This document shows, in pieces, positions 29,015 to 36,947 of a stretch of DNA of 64,000 nt (within the stretch, counting starts at the first letter, position 1; the number at the start of each line of letters is the position of its first letter). Source of the stretch: Clostridia bacterium (GTDB lineage: Bacteria > Bacillota > Clostridia > Lutisporales > Lutisporaceae); NCBI GenBank assembly GCA_035628995.1, contig DASPIR010000010.1, forward strand, positions 124,001 through 188,000. Direction: 5' to 3'. The notes under the pieces were generated by a model. That model had not been told where the DNA came from, ran no database searches, and saw only the letters and a program-made list of their open reading frames with translations. Made by a program: the position numbers and the translations under genes.

Positions 29015-30530
29015 CTACTCCAGCCTCCAGTATTTCATACAGCTTTTTCATGTCCAGGTTATTCCTCACTATGTCTGCAAGCTTGTCATACTGGCTTTCC
29101 TTGTACTCCCAATAATCAGAGGCAGTATTCGCCAGGGGAGCTAATCCCTTACGCTCCCTTACCATGTTTAGAAAGCTTCTTGCAAACTCTGAGCTGTCAA
29201 ATATGCCGTGCATATAAGTTCCAAATACACTTCTATCCTCGCTTACCAACCCGTCCTGTGCTGATAATCCTGTGCCCCCTCTTTCGCTGACAGCAATAAA
29301 GGGCAAACCTGCACCTTCCACCCTCGTTTCTCCCATATGAATCTCATAGCCTCTTACCTCAGTGCCGAAAACGTTGTCCGTGCCTTTCGCAAGAGTTGTA
29401 AACTTGGTCTGCCGGAATTCAGTAATTGAATTCAATAACCCAAGACCCATGGAATGCTCACTTTCCGACTCCGCCATAAGGCTGTCGTGTATTTCTTTCC
29501 CGAGCATCTGATAGCCACCGCATATTCCGAAGATTACGCTGCCGTTTTCATGGCACTTCAATATCTTCCTTCCCATTCCTGCTTTTAATAGTGCTTCCAT
29601 ATCGTGAATAGTGTTCTTGGTACCCGGAATTATTATTATATCCGGCTTCCCAAGCTCTTCATCTATTCCCACAAATCTTAAGGATACATCCTCATGCAGC
29701 CTTAGAGCATTGAAATCGGTATGGTTGGACATGTATGGCAGTCTTATTACTGCTATATCAAGCTCCCCTTCCTTCCTGGCACCAGATCTTAACCATTCAG
29801 AAACACCATCCTCATCCTCTATGTTCATACTGAAGTACGGAATCACCCCAAGCACAGGCACCTTGATTATGTCCTCAAGCATCTTTAGCCCGGGATTCAA
29901 TATTTCAACACTACCTCTGAACTTGTTTATTATTACTCCCTTGACAAGCTTCCTTTCCTCTTCAGAAAGAAGCAGCATTGTACCTGCCAGAGAAGCGAAA
30001 ACACCACCCCGGTCTATATCCCCAACAATCAGCACTGGCGCCTTTGCTATCTGGGCCATACCCATATTTACAAAGTCCTCATGATTGAGATTTATCTCTG
30101 CAGGGCTTCCGGCACCTTCGATAACTACTATATCGCTGCTGTCCTCAAGCTGGTGATAAATCTCTGAAATGCGGCCTTTGAGCTGAGGCTTGAAGTCAAA
30201 ATATTCTACTGCATCCATATCAGCGTAGACCTTGCCCTCAATAATCACCTGGGATTTCCTATCTGAGGTAGGCTTAAGCAGTATTGGATTCATCTTGGAG
30301 TCCGGCTGCTTACCGCAGGCTTCAGCTTGCATTACCTGAGCCCTTCCCATTTCATGTCCCTCAATGGTGATATATGAGTTCAAAGACATATTCTGTGATT
30401 TGAAGGGGTTCACATTGTACCCATCCTGGGCAAGTATCCTGCAAATTGCCGTACACATCAGGCTTTTTCCTACAGAAGAAGCCGTTCCCTGTATCATCAA
30501 GCTTTTGGAATTTAAATTATTTCTACTCAT
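29007..30530 (-). CDS. cobQ: Adenosylcobyric acid synthase (glutamine-hydrolysing)
   Basis: A 507-residue amidotransferase that amidates four side chains of adenosylcobyrinic acid diamide. The N-terminal ATP domain has QGTASSVGKSLM (P-loop-like) and NPFKSQNMSLNSY. The class I glutamine amidotransferase domain has its Cys in FGICGGYQMLGKEI near 330 and its His in TYMHGIFDS near 440. ATG 30530 has AGGAGAAGG upstream. The open frame reaches back to 30707, but that part comes from the repeat element. It is also called cbiP. Confidence 0.93.
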   Translation of the reverse strand: MSRNNLNSKSLMIQGTASSVGKSLMCTAICRILAQDGYNVNPFKSQNMSLNSYITIEGHEMGRAQVMQAEACGKQPDSKMNPILLKPTSDRKSQVIIEGKVYADMDAVEYFDFKPQLKGRISEIYHQLEDSSDIVVIEGAGSPAEINLNHEDFVNMGMAQIAKAPVLIVGDIDRGGVFASLAGTMLLLSEEERKLVKGVIINKFRGSVEILNPGLKMLEDIIKVPVLGVIPYFSMNIEDEDGVSEWLRSGARKEGELDIAVIRLPYMSNHTDFNALRLHEDVSLRFVGIDEELGKPDIIIIPGTKNTIHDMEALLKAGMGRKILKCHENGSVIFGICGGYQMLGKEIHDSLMAESESEHSMGLGLLNSITEFRQTKFTTLAKGTDNVFGTEVRGYEIHMGETRVEGAGLPFIAVSERGGTGLSAQDGLVSEDRSVFGTYMHGIFDSSEFARSFLNMVRERKGLAPLANTASDYWEYKESQYDKLADIVRNNLDMKKLYEILEAGVDA

Positions 30531-30552
30531 AATTTTCCTTCTCCTATTTTGA

Positions 30553-30673
30553 AAATGGCTAGAAGCAAGCAAGACAAGGCGTGCAAGGCAAAATGCCCGG
30601 AGCGTACTTAGAGTACGTGAGGACTTTTCGACCGCAGCACAACGCAGTATTGCGCCGCTTATCGCCGTTTTTG
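30553..30673. repeat. Structured repeat-like intergenic element between cobC and cobQ
   Basis: About 120 bases with imperfect inverted ends (AAAATGGCTAGAAGC against AAAACGGCGATAAGC, 12 of 15 matching). It has small internal hairpins: GGCA-AAA-TGCC, CGTACT-TAG-AGTACG, and CGCA with TGCG. It is richer in GC than its surroundings and begins right after the cobC stop codon. Its layout resembles dispersed palindromic elements of other Clostridia, which I recall but cannot check here. Only one copy is in this window. Confidence 0.55.
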
Positions 30674-31285
30674 TTACCTGCCGCTGTTTACTCTTTTTAC
30701 TATGCATTGACCTTTTTCATCAATTTCATATTGGCTGTATCTTCCCTGCTCTGCTGTAAAGCTCCAATATGCCTCCTCAGGGAGTCCCAGAAGCACCATG
30801 GGTATTATTCTCATAGCGCCCTGATGGGATACAACAAGGATTCTCTCCCCTTTATGCTTCATCAATATATCCTCAATACAGCACTTTACACGACTGTATA
30901 TTTCGCTGAAACTCTCGCCTCTTGGCGGCGCTGCATTTCTCCAATCCATACCCCATTTTTCCCATGCTTCCTTATACTTTTCCTTGACTTCACTGTGGTG
31001 CATGCCTTCCCAATCTCCAAAATTCAGCTCTCTGAGCCTGTCATCCTTTATAACCTCATCCGGTGTAAAACCACTTACAACAGCCGCTGTTACAACTGCC
31101 CTTATCAGGCTGCTTGATATGACGGCATCAAAGCTCACATTCTGGAGGATATCAGCCAGGTCTTCTGCCTGCATGATTCCATTTTCGCTGAGCTCGCAGT
31201 CGGTCCAGCCATAATATACACCTTTTGTGTTCAGCTCTGTCTCTCCATGTCTTATTAGATATAGCTCAGTTATACGGTCTTTCAT
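30674..31285 (-). CDS. cobC: Alpha-ribazole phosphatase (histidine phosphatase family)
   Basis: A 203-residue branch-1 histidine phosphatase. The catalytic His is in LYLIRHGETELN at residue 13, with a second Arg in SSLIRAVVTA near 60 and a second His in LVVSHQGAMRIIP near 150. In this operon it is probably CobC, which removes the phosphate from alpha-ribazole phosphate or adenosylcobalamin phosphate. A generic phosphoglycerate-mutase-like phosphatase is the alternative. It overlaps cobS by 4 bases. Confidence 0.85.
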   Translation of the reverse strand: MKDRITELYLIRHGETELNTKGVYYGWTDCELSENGIMQAEDLADILQNVSFDAVISSSLIRAVVTAAVVSGFTPDEVIKDDRLRELNFGDWEGMHHSEVKEKYKEAWEKWGMDWRNAAPPRGESFSEIYSRVKCCIEDILMKHKGERILVVSHQGAMRIIPMVLLGLPEEAYWSFTAEQGRYSQYEIDEKGQCIVKRVNSGR

Positions 31286-32034
31286 ATTATGCCCCTTCCT
31301 GCCATGACAGCCATTATCAGAATAAAAGATATTTCCAGCAGTTCATTGGCAGCGCCCAAGGTGTCCCCGGTCATTCCCTGCAGCTTTGTATAAATAAAGC
31401 TTCTGTATAGGAAACATACTACTGCACAGCCTGCAAAGGCAGCGATACCCCATATGCCTGAAAATACCGAAACTATGACTAAGCCTATAGCGGTTGAAAG
31501 CACCGTTGCTGCCGAAGTCTGCTTATCAAGGTACAGTCCGCCCAAGCCGGGACCCGAACGAGCATAGACAGAAGTCTTCATAAGCAGTACCATGAGGGTT
31601 TTAGCCGCTGCGGGAGATAGCAGTACTGCGAAATAAAGCCCTTTACCCGTAAGCATAGCAAGCAGCGACAGCTTCAACAGGTAATCAAACACTATTGCAA
31701 TAGTCCCATTAGTACCAATCCTGCTGTCTCTCATGATTTCAAGCATTTTATCCCTGGTACGTGATGAGAATATCCCGTCACAGGTGTCGGCAAGACCATC
31801 CACATGAAATCCTCCAGTAATGGCAGTCCCTGCTATAATGCAGCATATAATCGGGAACACTCCCCCAAGTATCTTTGAAGCTCCAACCAATATTGCCAGA
31901 TTAAAGGCACCAATAATTAGTCCTACAATGGGAAAATATACAACTCCCTTTGCAAAATCCTCCTCAGTTGCCTTTAGATCTGCATTTATAGGTATTCTGG
32001 TCAAGAACTGCAGAGTAAGAATAAATATCCTCAT
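31282..32034 (-). CDS. cobS: Adenosylcobinamide-GDP ribazoletransferase
   Basis: A 250-residue membrane protein that joins alpha-ribazole to adenosylcobinamide-GDP. LQFLTRIPI is at the N-terminus, and GGFHVDGLADTCDGIFSSRTRDKMLEIMRDSRIGTNG at 75-110 is the CDP-alcohol-transferase-like metal site. About 6 hydrophobic helices are visible. The gene is 18 bases after cobU and overlaps cobC by 4. Confidence 0.94.
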   Translation of the reverse strand: MRIFILTLQFLTRIPINADLKATEEDFAKGVVYFPIVGLIIGAFNLAILVGASKILGGVFPIICCIIAGTAITGGFHVDGLADTCDGIFSSRTRDKMLEIMRDSRIGTNGTIAIVFDYLLKLSLLAMLTGKGLYFAVLLSPAAAKTLMVLLMKTSVYARSGPGLGGLYLDKQTSAATVLSTAIGLVIVSVFSGIWGIAAFAGCAVVCFLYRSFIYTKLQGMTGDTLGAANELLEISFILIMAVMAGRGII

Positions 32035-32052
32035 TTTTTAGGCTCCTCCGTA

Positions 32053-32613
32053 TCATTTAAGCTTTAGTGGAAGTCCACAAACAGTGAGAAAAACTTCATC
32101 GCAATGCTCTGCAATGCGCTGATTCACTCTTCCTGCAATATCCCTGAATACTCTCCCCAAAAGATTCTCAGGTACAATTCCACTTCCCAACTCATTAGTA
32201 ACCATTATTACAGTGGCATCTGCTTGGCTGACGCCCTTTAAAAGCTCTTCAATTTCTTCATTTATAGCTCTCTCTACCACTTCAAAGTCCTCATAGCTGG
32301 CATTTTCATAATCTATACCCGAGTGTTCCAGCAGCAGGTTTGTAACCATAACTGTCACACAATCGAGAAGTATGCCCTTGTATTGGCTGCTTTTTTCTGA
32401 TATCACTCGCCCAAGGCCCCTATAGCCTTCATAGGTATCCCATTCAGAAGGCCTCGACTCCCTGTGCTTTTTCACCCTGTTTTTCATTTCTTCGTCAAAG
32501 GGTATTGAAGTAGCTATGTATAGGACATTTCCTTCCTGCTCCCTGGCCAGCTTCTCCGCATAGCTGCTCTTGCCGCTCCTTGCGCCACCTGTTATGAGGA
32601 TTGCTTTTCCCAT
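32053..32613 (-). CDS. cobU: Adenosylcobinamide kinase/guanylyltransferase
   Basis: A 186-residue bifunctional enzyme that phosphorylates adenosylcobinamide and then adds GMP. The P-loop GGARSGKSSYAE is at residue 7, and YIATSIPFDEEMKNRVKKHRESRP at 32-56 contains the guanylylated His. MVTNELGSGIVPEN is near 135. It lies 1 base after cobT. Confidence 0.95.
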   Translation of the reverse strand: MGKAILITGGARSGKSSYAEKLAREQEGNVLYIATSIPFDEEMKNRVKKHRESRPSEWDTYEGYRGLGRVISEKSSQYKGILLDCVTVMVTNLLLEHSGIDYENASYEDFEVVERAINEEIEELLKGVSQADATVIMVTNELGSGIVPENLLGRVFRDIAGRVNQRIAEHCDEVFLTVCGLPLKLK

Positions 32614-32614
32614 A

Positions 32615-33688
32615 CTATTTCTCCCTTATGTCAACAAGAAAATCGCTTCCTATCATAGCGTCTTCCAAGGTTGCCATTTCAGATATTACAACTTCCGCCG
32701 CTTCAATGATATTGAAGGCAAGGGGACAGCCGCTTCCTTCCCCAAGCCTCATGTTAAGATCCAACATAGGCTTGAGCCCTATCTCGCTCATTGCAAGCTT
32801 ATACCCTGGTTCTTCAGAACAGTGTGAAGGTATCATAAAATCTTTTACAAGTGGGTTAATTCTAAATGCTGCCAGTGCAGCCGATGCAGAAATAAACCCG
32901 TCTATAACAATAGGCACTCTGTGGTAAGCCGCACCAAGGAAACATCCCGTCATACCCGCGATATCAAAGCCGCCGACCTTGGATAGCACATCAACGGGGT
33001 CTTTGGGGTCTGGCTTGTTTACGCTGATTGCCCTCTCAATTACAGACTTTTTGCTGCTATAGCCCTCTTCTGTCAGCCCTGCACCTTTTCCTACTGCATC
33101 TTCAGCGCTGCAGCCCAGGAAAGCCATTGCAACTGCACTGCTGGTGCTGGTATTTCCAATTCCCATTTCACCGGTTCCAAAAAGGCTGTAGCCCTCACCA
33201 ACAAGCTGTGATACCATTTCAATCCCTGTCTCGATGGCTTTTACTGCTTCCTCCCTGGTCATAGCAGGGCCTTTTGCCATATTGGAGGTGCCTTTTCTTA
33301 TTTTTCTGCTAATCAGTCCCGGATATACCAAGTCGCTTGCAACTCCTATATCAACTACCCTGATATCGGCACCGGCATGTTTTGACAGCACACATACACC
33401 GGTAACGCCTTTCAGGAAATTTACTGTCTGTATTGTAGTCACCGCTTGAGGGCAGGCGCTTACCCCCTCTTCCACTACGCCATTGTCAGCTGCCATTATT
33501 ATTGTAACCTTCTTCTCAAAGCTGTTGTTCTGCTTTCCAGTCATCCCGGAAATCTTCACTGCCAAATCCTCCAGCTTGCCAAGGCTTCCAATAGGCTTTG
33601 CGAGCTTATCAAGCCTTTCAGCGGCTTCTCTCATACTGTCCTCACATGCTGGCTTAATTCCTGTTCTAGTCTTTTCAAATAATTTCAT
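32615..33688 (-). CDS. cobT: Nicotinate-nucleotide--dimethylbenzimidazole phosphoribosyltransferase
   Basis: A 357-residue enzyme that activates the lower base as alpha-ribazole phosphate. LDKLAKPIGSLGKLEDLA near 30, the GTGEMGIGNTSTSSA loop near 170 and the catalytic Glu in LNMRLGEGSGCPLA near 318 are all present. It is the first gene behind the cobalamin riboswitch. Together with CobU, CobS and CobC it completes nucleotide-loop assembly. Confidence 0.95.
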   Translation of the reverse strand: MKLFEKTRTGIKPACEDSMREAAERLDKLAKPIGSLGKLEDLAVKISGMTGKQNNSFEKKVTIIMAADNGVVEEGVSACPQAVTTIQTVNFLKGVTGVCVLSKHAGADIRVVDIGVASDLVYPGLISRKIRKGTSNMAKGPAMTREEAVKAIETGIEMVSQLVGEGYSLFGTGEMGIGNTSTSSAVAMAFLGCSAEDAVGKGAGLTEEGYSSKKSVIERAISVNKPDPKDPVDVLSKVGGFDIAGMTGCFLGAAYHRVPIVIDGFISASAALAAFRINPLVKDFMIPSHCSEEPGYKLAMSEIGLKPMLDLNMRLGEGSGCPLAFNIIEAAEVVISEMATLEDAMIGSDFLVDIREK

Positions 33689-33720
33689 AACAAATCTCCT
33701 TATTATTAAAATTGCGAATT

Positions 33721-33758
33721 AAAAAACCCGCTGTCCAACTTAAACACGTGGGAGCGGG
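33721..33758 (-). terminator. Regulated terminator downstream of the cobalamin aptamer
   Basis: CCCGCT pairs with AGCGGG (33727-33732 and 33753-33758) and runs into six T on the minus strand, between the aptamer and cobT. It is the likely expression platform of the riboswitch. Confidence 0.8.
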
Positions 33759-33814
33759 AAAATATCTAATAAATTAAACATCCTCCTCCCCTCCCTCCGA
33801 AGGTAGAAAATATA

Positions 33815-33965
33815 TCATAGGCAGGTTTCCTGGCTTGTGGATCTTCTTACTCTCCGGCCTTCTCGCAGAACAATGGCCTGTCGGATTTCATACCCACATA
33901 CAGTAGCGGGGGCTGCAACGGTTTTACACCGTTTTCCCTTTTAACCCATAAGGGCACCATATGAT
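33815..33965 (-). promoter_or_regulatory. Cobalamin riboswitch (AdoCbl type)
   Basis: On the minus strand the order is GGTGCCCTTATGGGTTAAAA, GGGAAAACGGTGTAAAACCG, GCAGCCCCCGCTACTGTA, then a variable arm and the B12-box-like AGCCAGGAAACCTGCC. This is the standard cobalamin aptamer. It should shut off the cobT-to-cobD operon when B12 is plentiful. Confidence 0.95.
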
Positions 33966-33987
33966 TATTATTCAGTTTACCATATTA

Positions 33988-34016
33988 ATTATATATATAA
34001 AGAAAAACCCAGTCAA
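33988..34016 (-). promoter_or_regulatory. Promoter of the B12 operon
   Basis: On the minus strand TTGACT (34011-34016) and TATAAT (33988-33993) are spaced by 17 bases, just upstream of the aptamer. Confidence 0.75.
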
Positions 34017-34089
34017 TGTATAATATGCAATTAATCAAACATACTATAATCAGAAAACTGCAATTAGCTAATATAGGATGGTGATTTTT

Positions 34090-34293
34090 TTGAATGTGAC
34101 TAAATTTCATGTGGAAAATCTCAAGAGCAGCAATGATATCAAAAGTCTAAGAGGCGAACTCCAATCCATGGATGGCATTCATGCAGTGAGAGTAGACGAT
34201 GTAGCCGATACAATAACAGTTGAGTATGAGGATAACCTTAACACCGAAAAGATTGCTAATGCAATAAGCAAATACAAAAGTGTGCGTCATTAA
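34090..34293 (+). CDS. Small HMA-like protein lacking the metal-binding CXXC
   Basis: A 67-residue protein with the beta-alpha-beta-beta-alpha-beta pattern of heavy-metal-associated domains: TKFHVENLKSS, then helix 1, DGIHAVRVDDVADTITVEYED, then helix 2 (TEKIANAISKYK). The usual GMXCXXC loop is replaced by KSSND, so it should not bind copper in the usual way. The best start is TTG 34090, a few bases after GGTGAT; an ATG at 34078 overlaps that site. It stands alone and shares a terminator with the convergent receiver gene. Function unknown. Confidence 0.7.
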   Translation: MNVTKFHVENLKSSNDIKSLRGELQSMDGIHAVRVDDVADTITVEYEDNLNTEKIANAISKYKSVRH

Positions 34294-34324
34294 AAAAAGC
34301 AGTTTACGTCGTAAACTGCTTTTT
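34294..34324. terminator. Bidirectional terminator
   Basis: AAAAAGCAGTTTAC pairs with GTAAACTGCTTTTT across a 3-base loop. It overlaps the last codons of the receiver gene on the minus strand. Confidence 0.85.
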
Positions 34325-34753
34325 CTTTGAAATTCTATTTTTCCATTTCTCCATCGTATCTTTAATCTCATTTAATTCAATTTCGCCGTCCACTGAAGTT
34401 TTGCTGCCACTAGATAATTTGTTTAGCATACCTTCCATATCTTCCTTGCTTGCAGGTGTCTTCAATATAGCGTCAACCTTTTTGCTTTTCAGGCTGTCAC
34501 GGTTGATAATGCTGTTAGAGGTCAATATGCACAAAATCTCGGGGTTACGTGACTTAATCTTTTCTATAAGCCGATCTCCAAAGGTATCCTTCATCACGTA
34601 ATTTGCCAGTACGACATTAGGAGAAAAGCTCTGAACCTGTTTTACAGCATCATACTCGTCAGTTATGCTTACGTTGTAGCCCAACTGGCTTAATAGATCC
34701 TTCAGAATCATACTTTCAAACCTGCTGTCGTTTACTATCAGCACTCTGCCCAT
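34304..34753 (-). CDS. Receiver-like protein with Asp-to-Asn at the phosphorylation site
   Basis: A 149-residue protein with a CheY-like fold over residues 1-115 and a charged C-terminal tail (about 120-149, rich in K and E) instead of a DNA-binding domain. LIVNDSRFE gives one acidic-pocket Asp, LTSNS gives the conserved Thr/Ser and AILKTPAS the conserved Lys. The strand that should end in the phospho-acceptor Asp reads VVLANYVMKD, so Asn stands in that place. It is probably a pseudo-receiver that signals by binding, not by phosphorylation. No histidine kinase is nearby. Confidence 0.75.
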   Translation of the reverse strand: MGRVLIVNDSRFESMILKDLLSQLGYNVSITDEYDAVKQVQSFSPNVVLANYVMKDTFGDRLIEKIKSRNPEILCILTSNSIINRDSLKSKKVDAILKTPASKEDMEGMLNKLSSGSKTSVDGEIELNEIKDTMEKWKNRISKKKQFTT

Positions 34754-34818
34754 AGCTCCAGCCTCCTGTTAACATATTCTACCGGTACTGCCATGAATAT
34801 ATATATACTTATACTATA

Positions 34819-34935
34819 TCAGCTTTTTCTTACATATTCTACATCTTCCATCCTGGCAGCCATGTCAAAAATTCTATCTATCTCGGAATGCCCCATATTA
34901 TTTACAGTATCCGATATCAATCTTCTGTAATCCAT
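34819..34935 (-). CDS. Small ORF of 38 residues
   Basis: ATG at 34935 follows GGAGGGCTTAT, a very good ribosome site. The frame encodes 38 residues starting MDYRRLISDTVNNMG and ending DVEYVRKS. It is charged and helical with no membrane segment. It lies 65 bases upstream of the pseudo-receiver gene in the same direction. I do not recognise it. The strong site and ordinary amino acid mix suggest it is translated. Confidence 0.5.
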   Translation of the reverse strand: MDYRRLISDTVNNMGHSEIDRIFDMAARMEDVEYVRKS

Positions 34936-35262
34936 ATAAGCCCTCCTTGTCTATGCACTATATAATAGCATTTATCAATACCTAAAAAAATATTATTTTG
35001 AACATTAAAATCGCAAAAATGATTAAATAGGAATAATAAATGTTTTGCGATAATGCTTAAGATAATATAAGTGTACAAAAAAGTTTTTGTCCATTATATA
35101 TTAGCTGTCACATTATTTGTACTAATTAATATTATGATATCAGAGGTATAAACAGGAGGGAATATAAAATCTTAACTCATCTCCTGTAAATAGATTTATG
35201 GCTTCTTGAGAAGGCATAAAATGGCAAATCTATAATCCTCAAATTTTTAGGAGGTGAATTAA
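34936..35262. other. 327-base intergenic region
   Basis: AT-rich and without a supported gene. It contains ACAGGAG at 35152-35158 and its complement CTCCTGT at 35181-35187. This could form a hairpin that hides an AGGAGG-like site followed by no usable start codon. The real ribosome site of the next gene is at about 35250. Nothing else is seen. Confidence 0.4.
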
Positions 35263-35562
35263 ATGGGCAAAGACTGCAGAAAAGATAAGGATTTCAGGAT
35301 AAGACACTTTCCGGATAACATTAGGGATTTACTGTGCCTACTGGTAGATGATGAAAATAACAGGGCTACTATCATACTCAACACCTGTGACGATTGTGTT
35401 CAGGAAAACGTAGAAATAGTATCTGTAATAGGCAACCTTGCAGTATTCCGCTGCCATGACAAATTCAAGTTCGTAGATATCCACTGCATATGCGAGGTAA
35501 TCGTTGATTGCGAAACAATATTAAGCGAACTGCTTGAAGCAAAAAATGACTGCAGATGCTAA
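35263..35562 (+). CDS. Small Cys-rich protein, possible spore-associated protein
   Basis: A 99-residue soluble protein with 10 Cys. They include NTCDDCVQENVEI, FRCHDKF, DIHCICEVIVDCE and a CRC end. The pattern of short beta strands and paired cysteines recalls spore coat/exosporium proteins of the CotY/CotZ kind, but I cannot assign it. AGGAGGTGAATTAA precedes the ATG. It is a single-gene unit with its own terminator. Proximity to the cotJ cluster (5 kb) is weak support for a spore role. Confidence 0.75.
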   Translation: MGKDCRKDKDFRIRHFPDNIRDLLCLLVDDENNRATIILNTCDDCVQENVEIVSVIGNLAVFRCHDKFKFVDIHCICEVIVDCETILSELLEAKNDCRC

Positions 35563-35567
35563 TTAGA

Positions 35568-35597
35568 AAGGGGGACTCCCATTAGGGAGACCCTCTT
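35568..35597. terminator. Terminator between Cys-rich gene and M15 peptidase
   Basis: AAGGGGGACTCCC pairs with GGGAGACCCTCTT with one mismatch and a 4-base loop, followed by a T-rich stretch. Confidence 0.8.
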
Positions 35598-36042
35598 ATT
35601 CTTTTTTTGTTTCCCACCATGATGGGCGTTTTCCCGCTCTGAGTTGTGCTGCTGTCAGTCCACCCGTATACTCAAAGTGAGGCTTGTCTACTATAGACTT
35701 CCAATCTCCTCCCCAAGTGAGCTTTAACCTTTTCCCCTCTTCGCCAATGATATCCCAAAGGTGCTTATCATCCCATACAGCCCTGCCTTTTACAACTGGC
35801 ACGACATCATAGGCAAGACCAAAACCATGGGGACCAATAAGCTTCATGTTTGTAACAATACTCCCAGGCTTTGAACGCCCTAGAGAATATAGATACTGTT
35901 GGTATTCCAAATCTCTCAGGGTATTCGTTACGAGCATTTCTACCCCTCGCTTCCTGCAGGCCTCGATATGTTTTCTGCAGAGTTCTCGTACTACCGGATG
36001 CAAGTCCTCAATTTTTTTGCTATTGACCACTATTTTCACCAC
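35596..36042 (-). CDS. M15-family peptidase (L-Ala-D-Glu peptidase/endolysin type)
   Basis: A 148-residue zinc peptidase domain. VTNTLRDLEYQQYLYSLGR near 38-56 carries the substrate Arg. HGFGLAYDVVP near 73-83 carries the zinc His and Asp, and KPHFEYTGG near 120 the second His. It resembles CwlK and phage endolysins that cut peptidoglycan stem peptides. There is no signal peptide, which suggests release by lysis, a prophage origin, or spore use. The start is GTG at 36042 with only a weak site. It lies next to a cotJC remnant. Confidence 0.82.
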   Translation of the reverse strand: MVKIVVNSKKIEDLHPVVRELCRKHIEACRKRGVEMLVTNTLRDLEYQQYLYSLGRSKPGSIVTNMKLIGPHGFGLAYDVVPVVKGRAVWDDKHLWDIIGEEGKRLKLTWGGDWKSIVDKPHFEYTGGLTAAQLRAGKRPSWWETKKE

Positions 36043-36073
36043 TCTTCTAAATAGATTGGAGCTTGTACATCTC

Positions 36074-36245
36074 CTACTCTATATATATGAGCCATTTATA
36101 ATTAGGATACAGTTCTCTGCCATGTTGTATATAGTTCGGTCCCATTCCTGCAGCCTTCAGTTCTTCAGGAGTTGCTCTATCCACTATCTTATATATAAGT
36201 GTCCCTATTATTTCCCAATAGGCCATTTCTTCTGCTCCATGATGT
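36074..36245 (-). pseudogene. cotJC remnant (both ends missing)
   Basis: The minus strand encodes EEMAYWEIIGTLIYKIVDRA, then TPEELKAAGMGPNYIQHGRE and LYP. This matches residues of the intact CotJC at 39662-40237 around its second helix. After LYP the reading leaves the family and stops at 36074. The part upstream of the matched block is also absent. No stop lies inside the matched block, so decay was by deletion rather than point mutation. Confidence 0.8.
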
Positions 36246-36377
36246 TATCAATTATATTTTAACACATTATATGCTTTATACAGAATATACTGATCATTGT
36301 TGAAATAATATCTGTTAGTTTCAGAAATGGCTTAAAACGCATGTGAGGTATATTTTATATTGACAAAGTACTCTCAG

Positions 36378-36722
36378 CTAAAATAACTTCTTTATTAATT
36401 CTTTATAAATTTTATCATCAATTTCTATAAGGCTTTTCTTGCCGTCTTTAAACTGTAATGCAACAACATGTATTCCTTTAGACTTTGCTGATAATCCTGC
36501 TAACAATCCTACGGGACCCAGAACTAACCCTCCTACAAGGCCTCTACCGACTGCACTTGCAGCACTCTTTCTCTTTACCTCATCAACAACCTCATATTCA
36601 TCTACAGTATCTTTATTAATAGGGTAATCTTTAAAACCTGATGATATGTTTATTGATCCAAAGAAAGTACCGACACTGCCATATAAGTAATCACCGGCAA
36701 TAACTTTATTTTTTGCACCCAT
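36378..36722 (-). CDS. Hypothetical protein with a glycine-rich hydrophobic segment
   Basis: A 114-residue protein. Residues 1-50 are polar (VIAGDYLYGSVGTFFGSINI). Residues 55-80 (ASAVGRGLVGGLVLGPVGLL) form a glycine-zipper-like hydrophobic stretch. The C-terminus (VVALQFKDGKKSLIEIDDK) looks like a small beta sheet. CGGAGG lies 9 bases before ATG 36722; a longer frame from 36740 includes the site itself. I do not recognise a function. Such proteins are often found in accessory regions. Confidence 0.65.
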   Translation of the reverse strand: MGAKNKVIAGDYLYGSVGTFFGSINISSGFKDYPINKDTVDEYEVVDEVKRKSAASAVGRGLVGGLVLGPVGLLAGLSAKSKGIHVVALQFKDGKKSLIEIDDKIYKELIKKLF

Positions 36723-36947
36723 ACTATTATTCCTCCGCATTTCAGAGTTTTTCCCAAATATCTACAATATTTTCATTAGTTGTGTTAATATTTCCAATAT
36801 TCTACATAATAAGATTGCCCCATTTCTATCTTTATAAATATCCCGAATTTTTATACTAGATTATTTTACTAGAAACTATTTGACAAAAACTTTTCCCGTT
36901 ATATCTGTATGTGGTACAGATTCAAACGGGCATTTTTATACTATTAA

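Noticed and set aside
30531-30707. 59-residue N-terminal extension of CobQ
   Set aside because: The extension is encoded by the structured repeat-like element, is basic and unlike the family, and a good ribosome site directly precedes the ATG at 30530.
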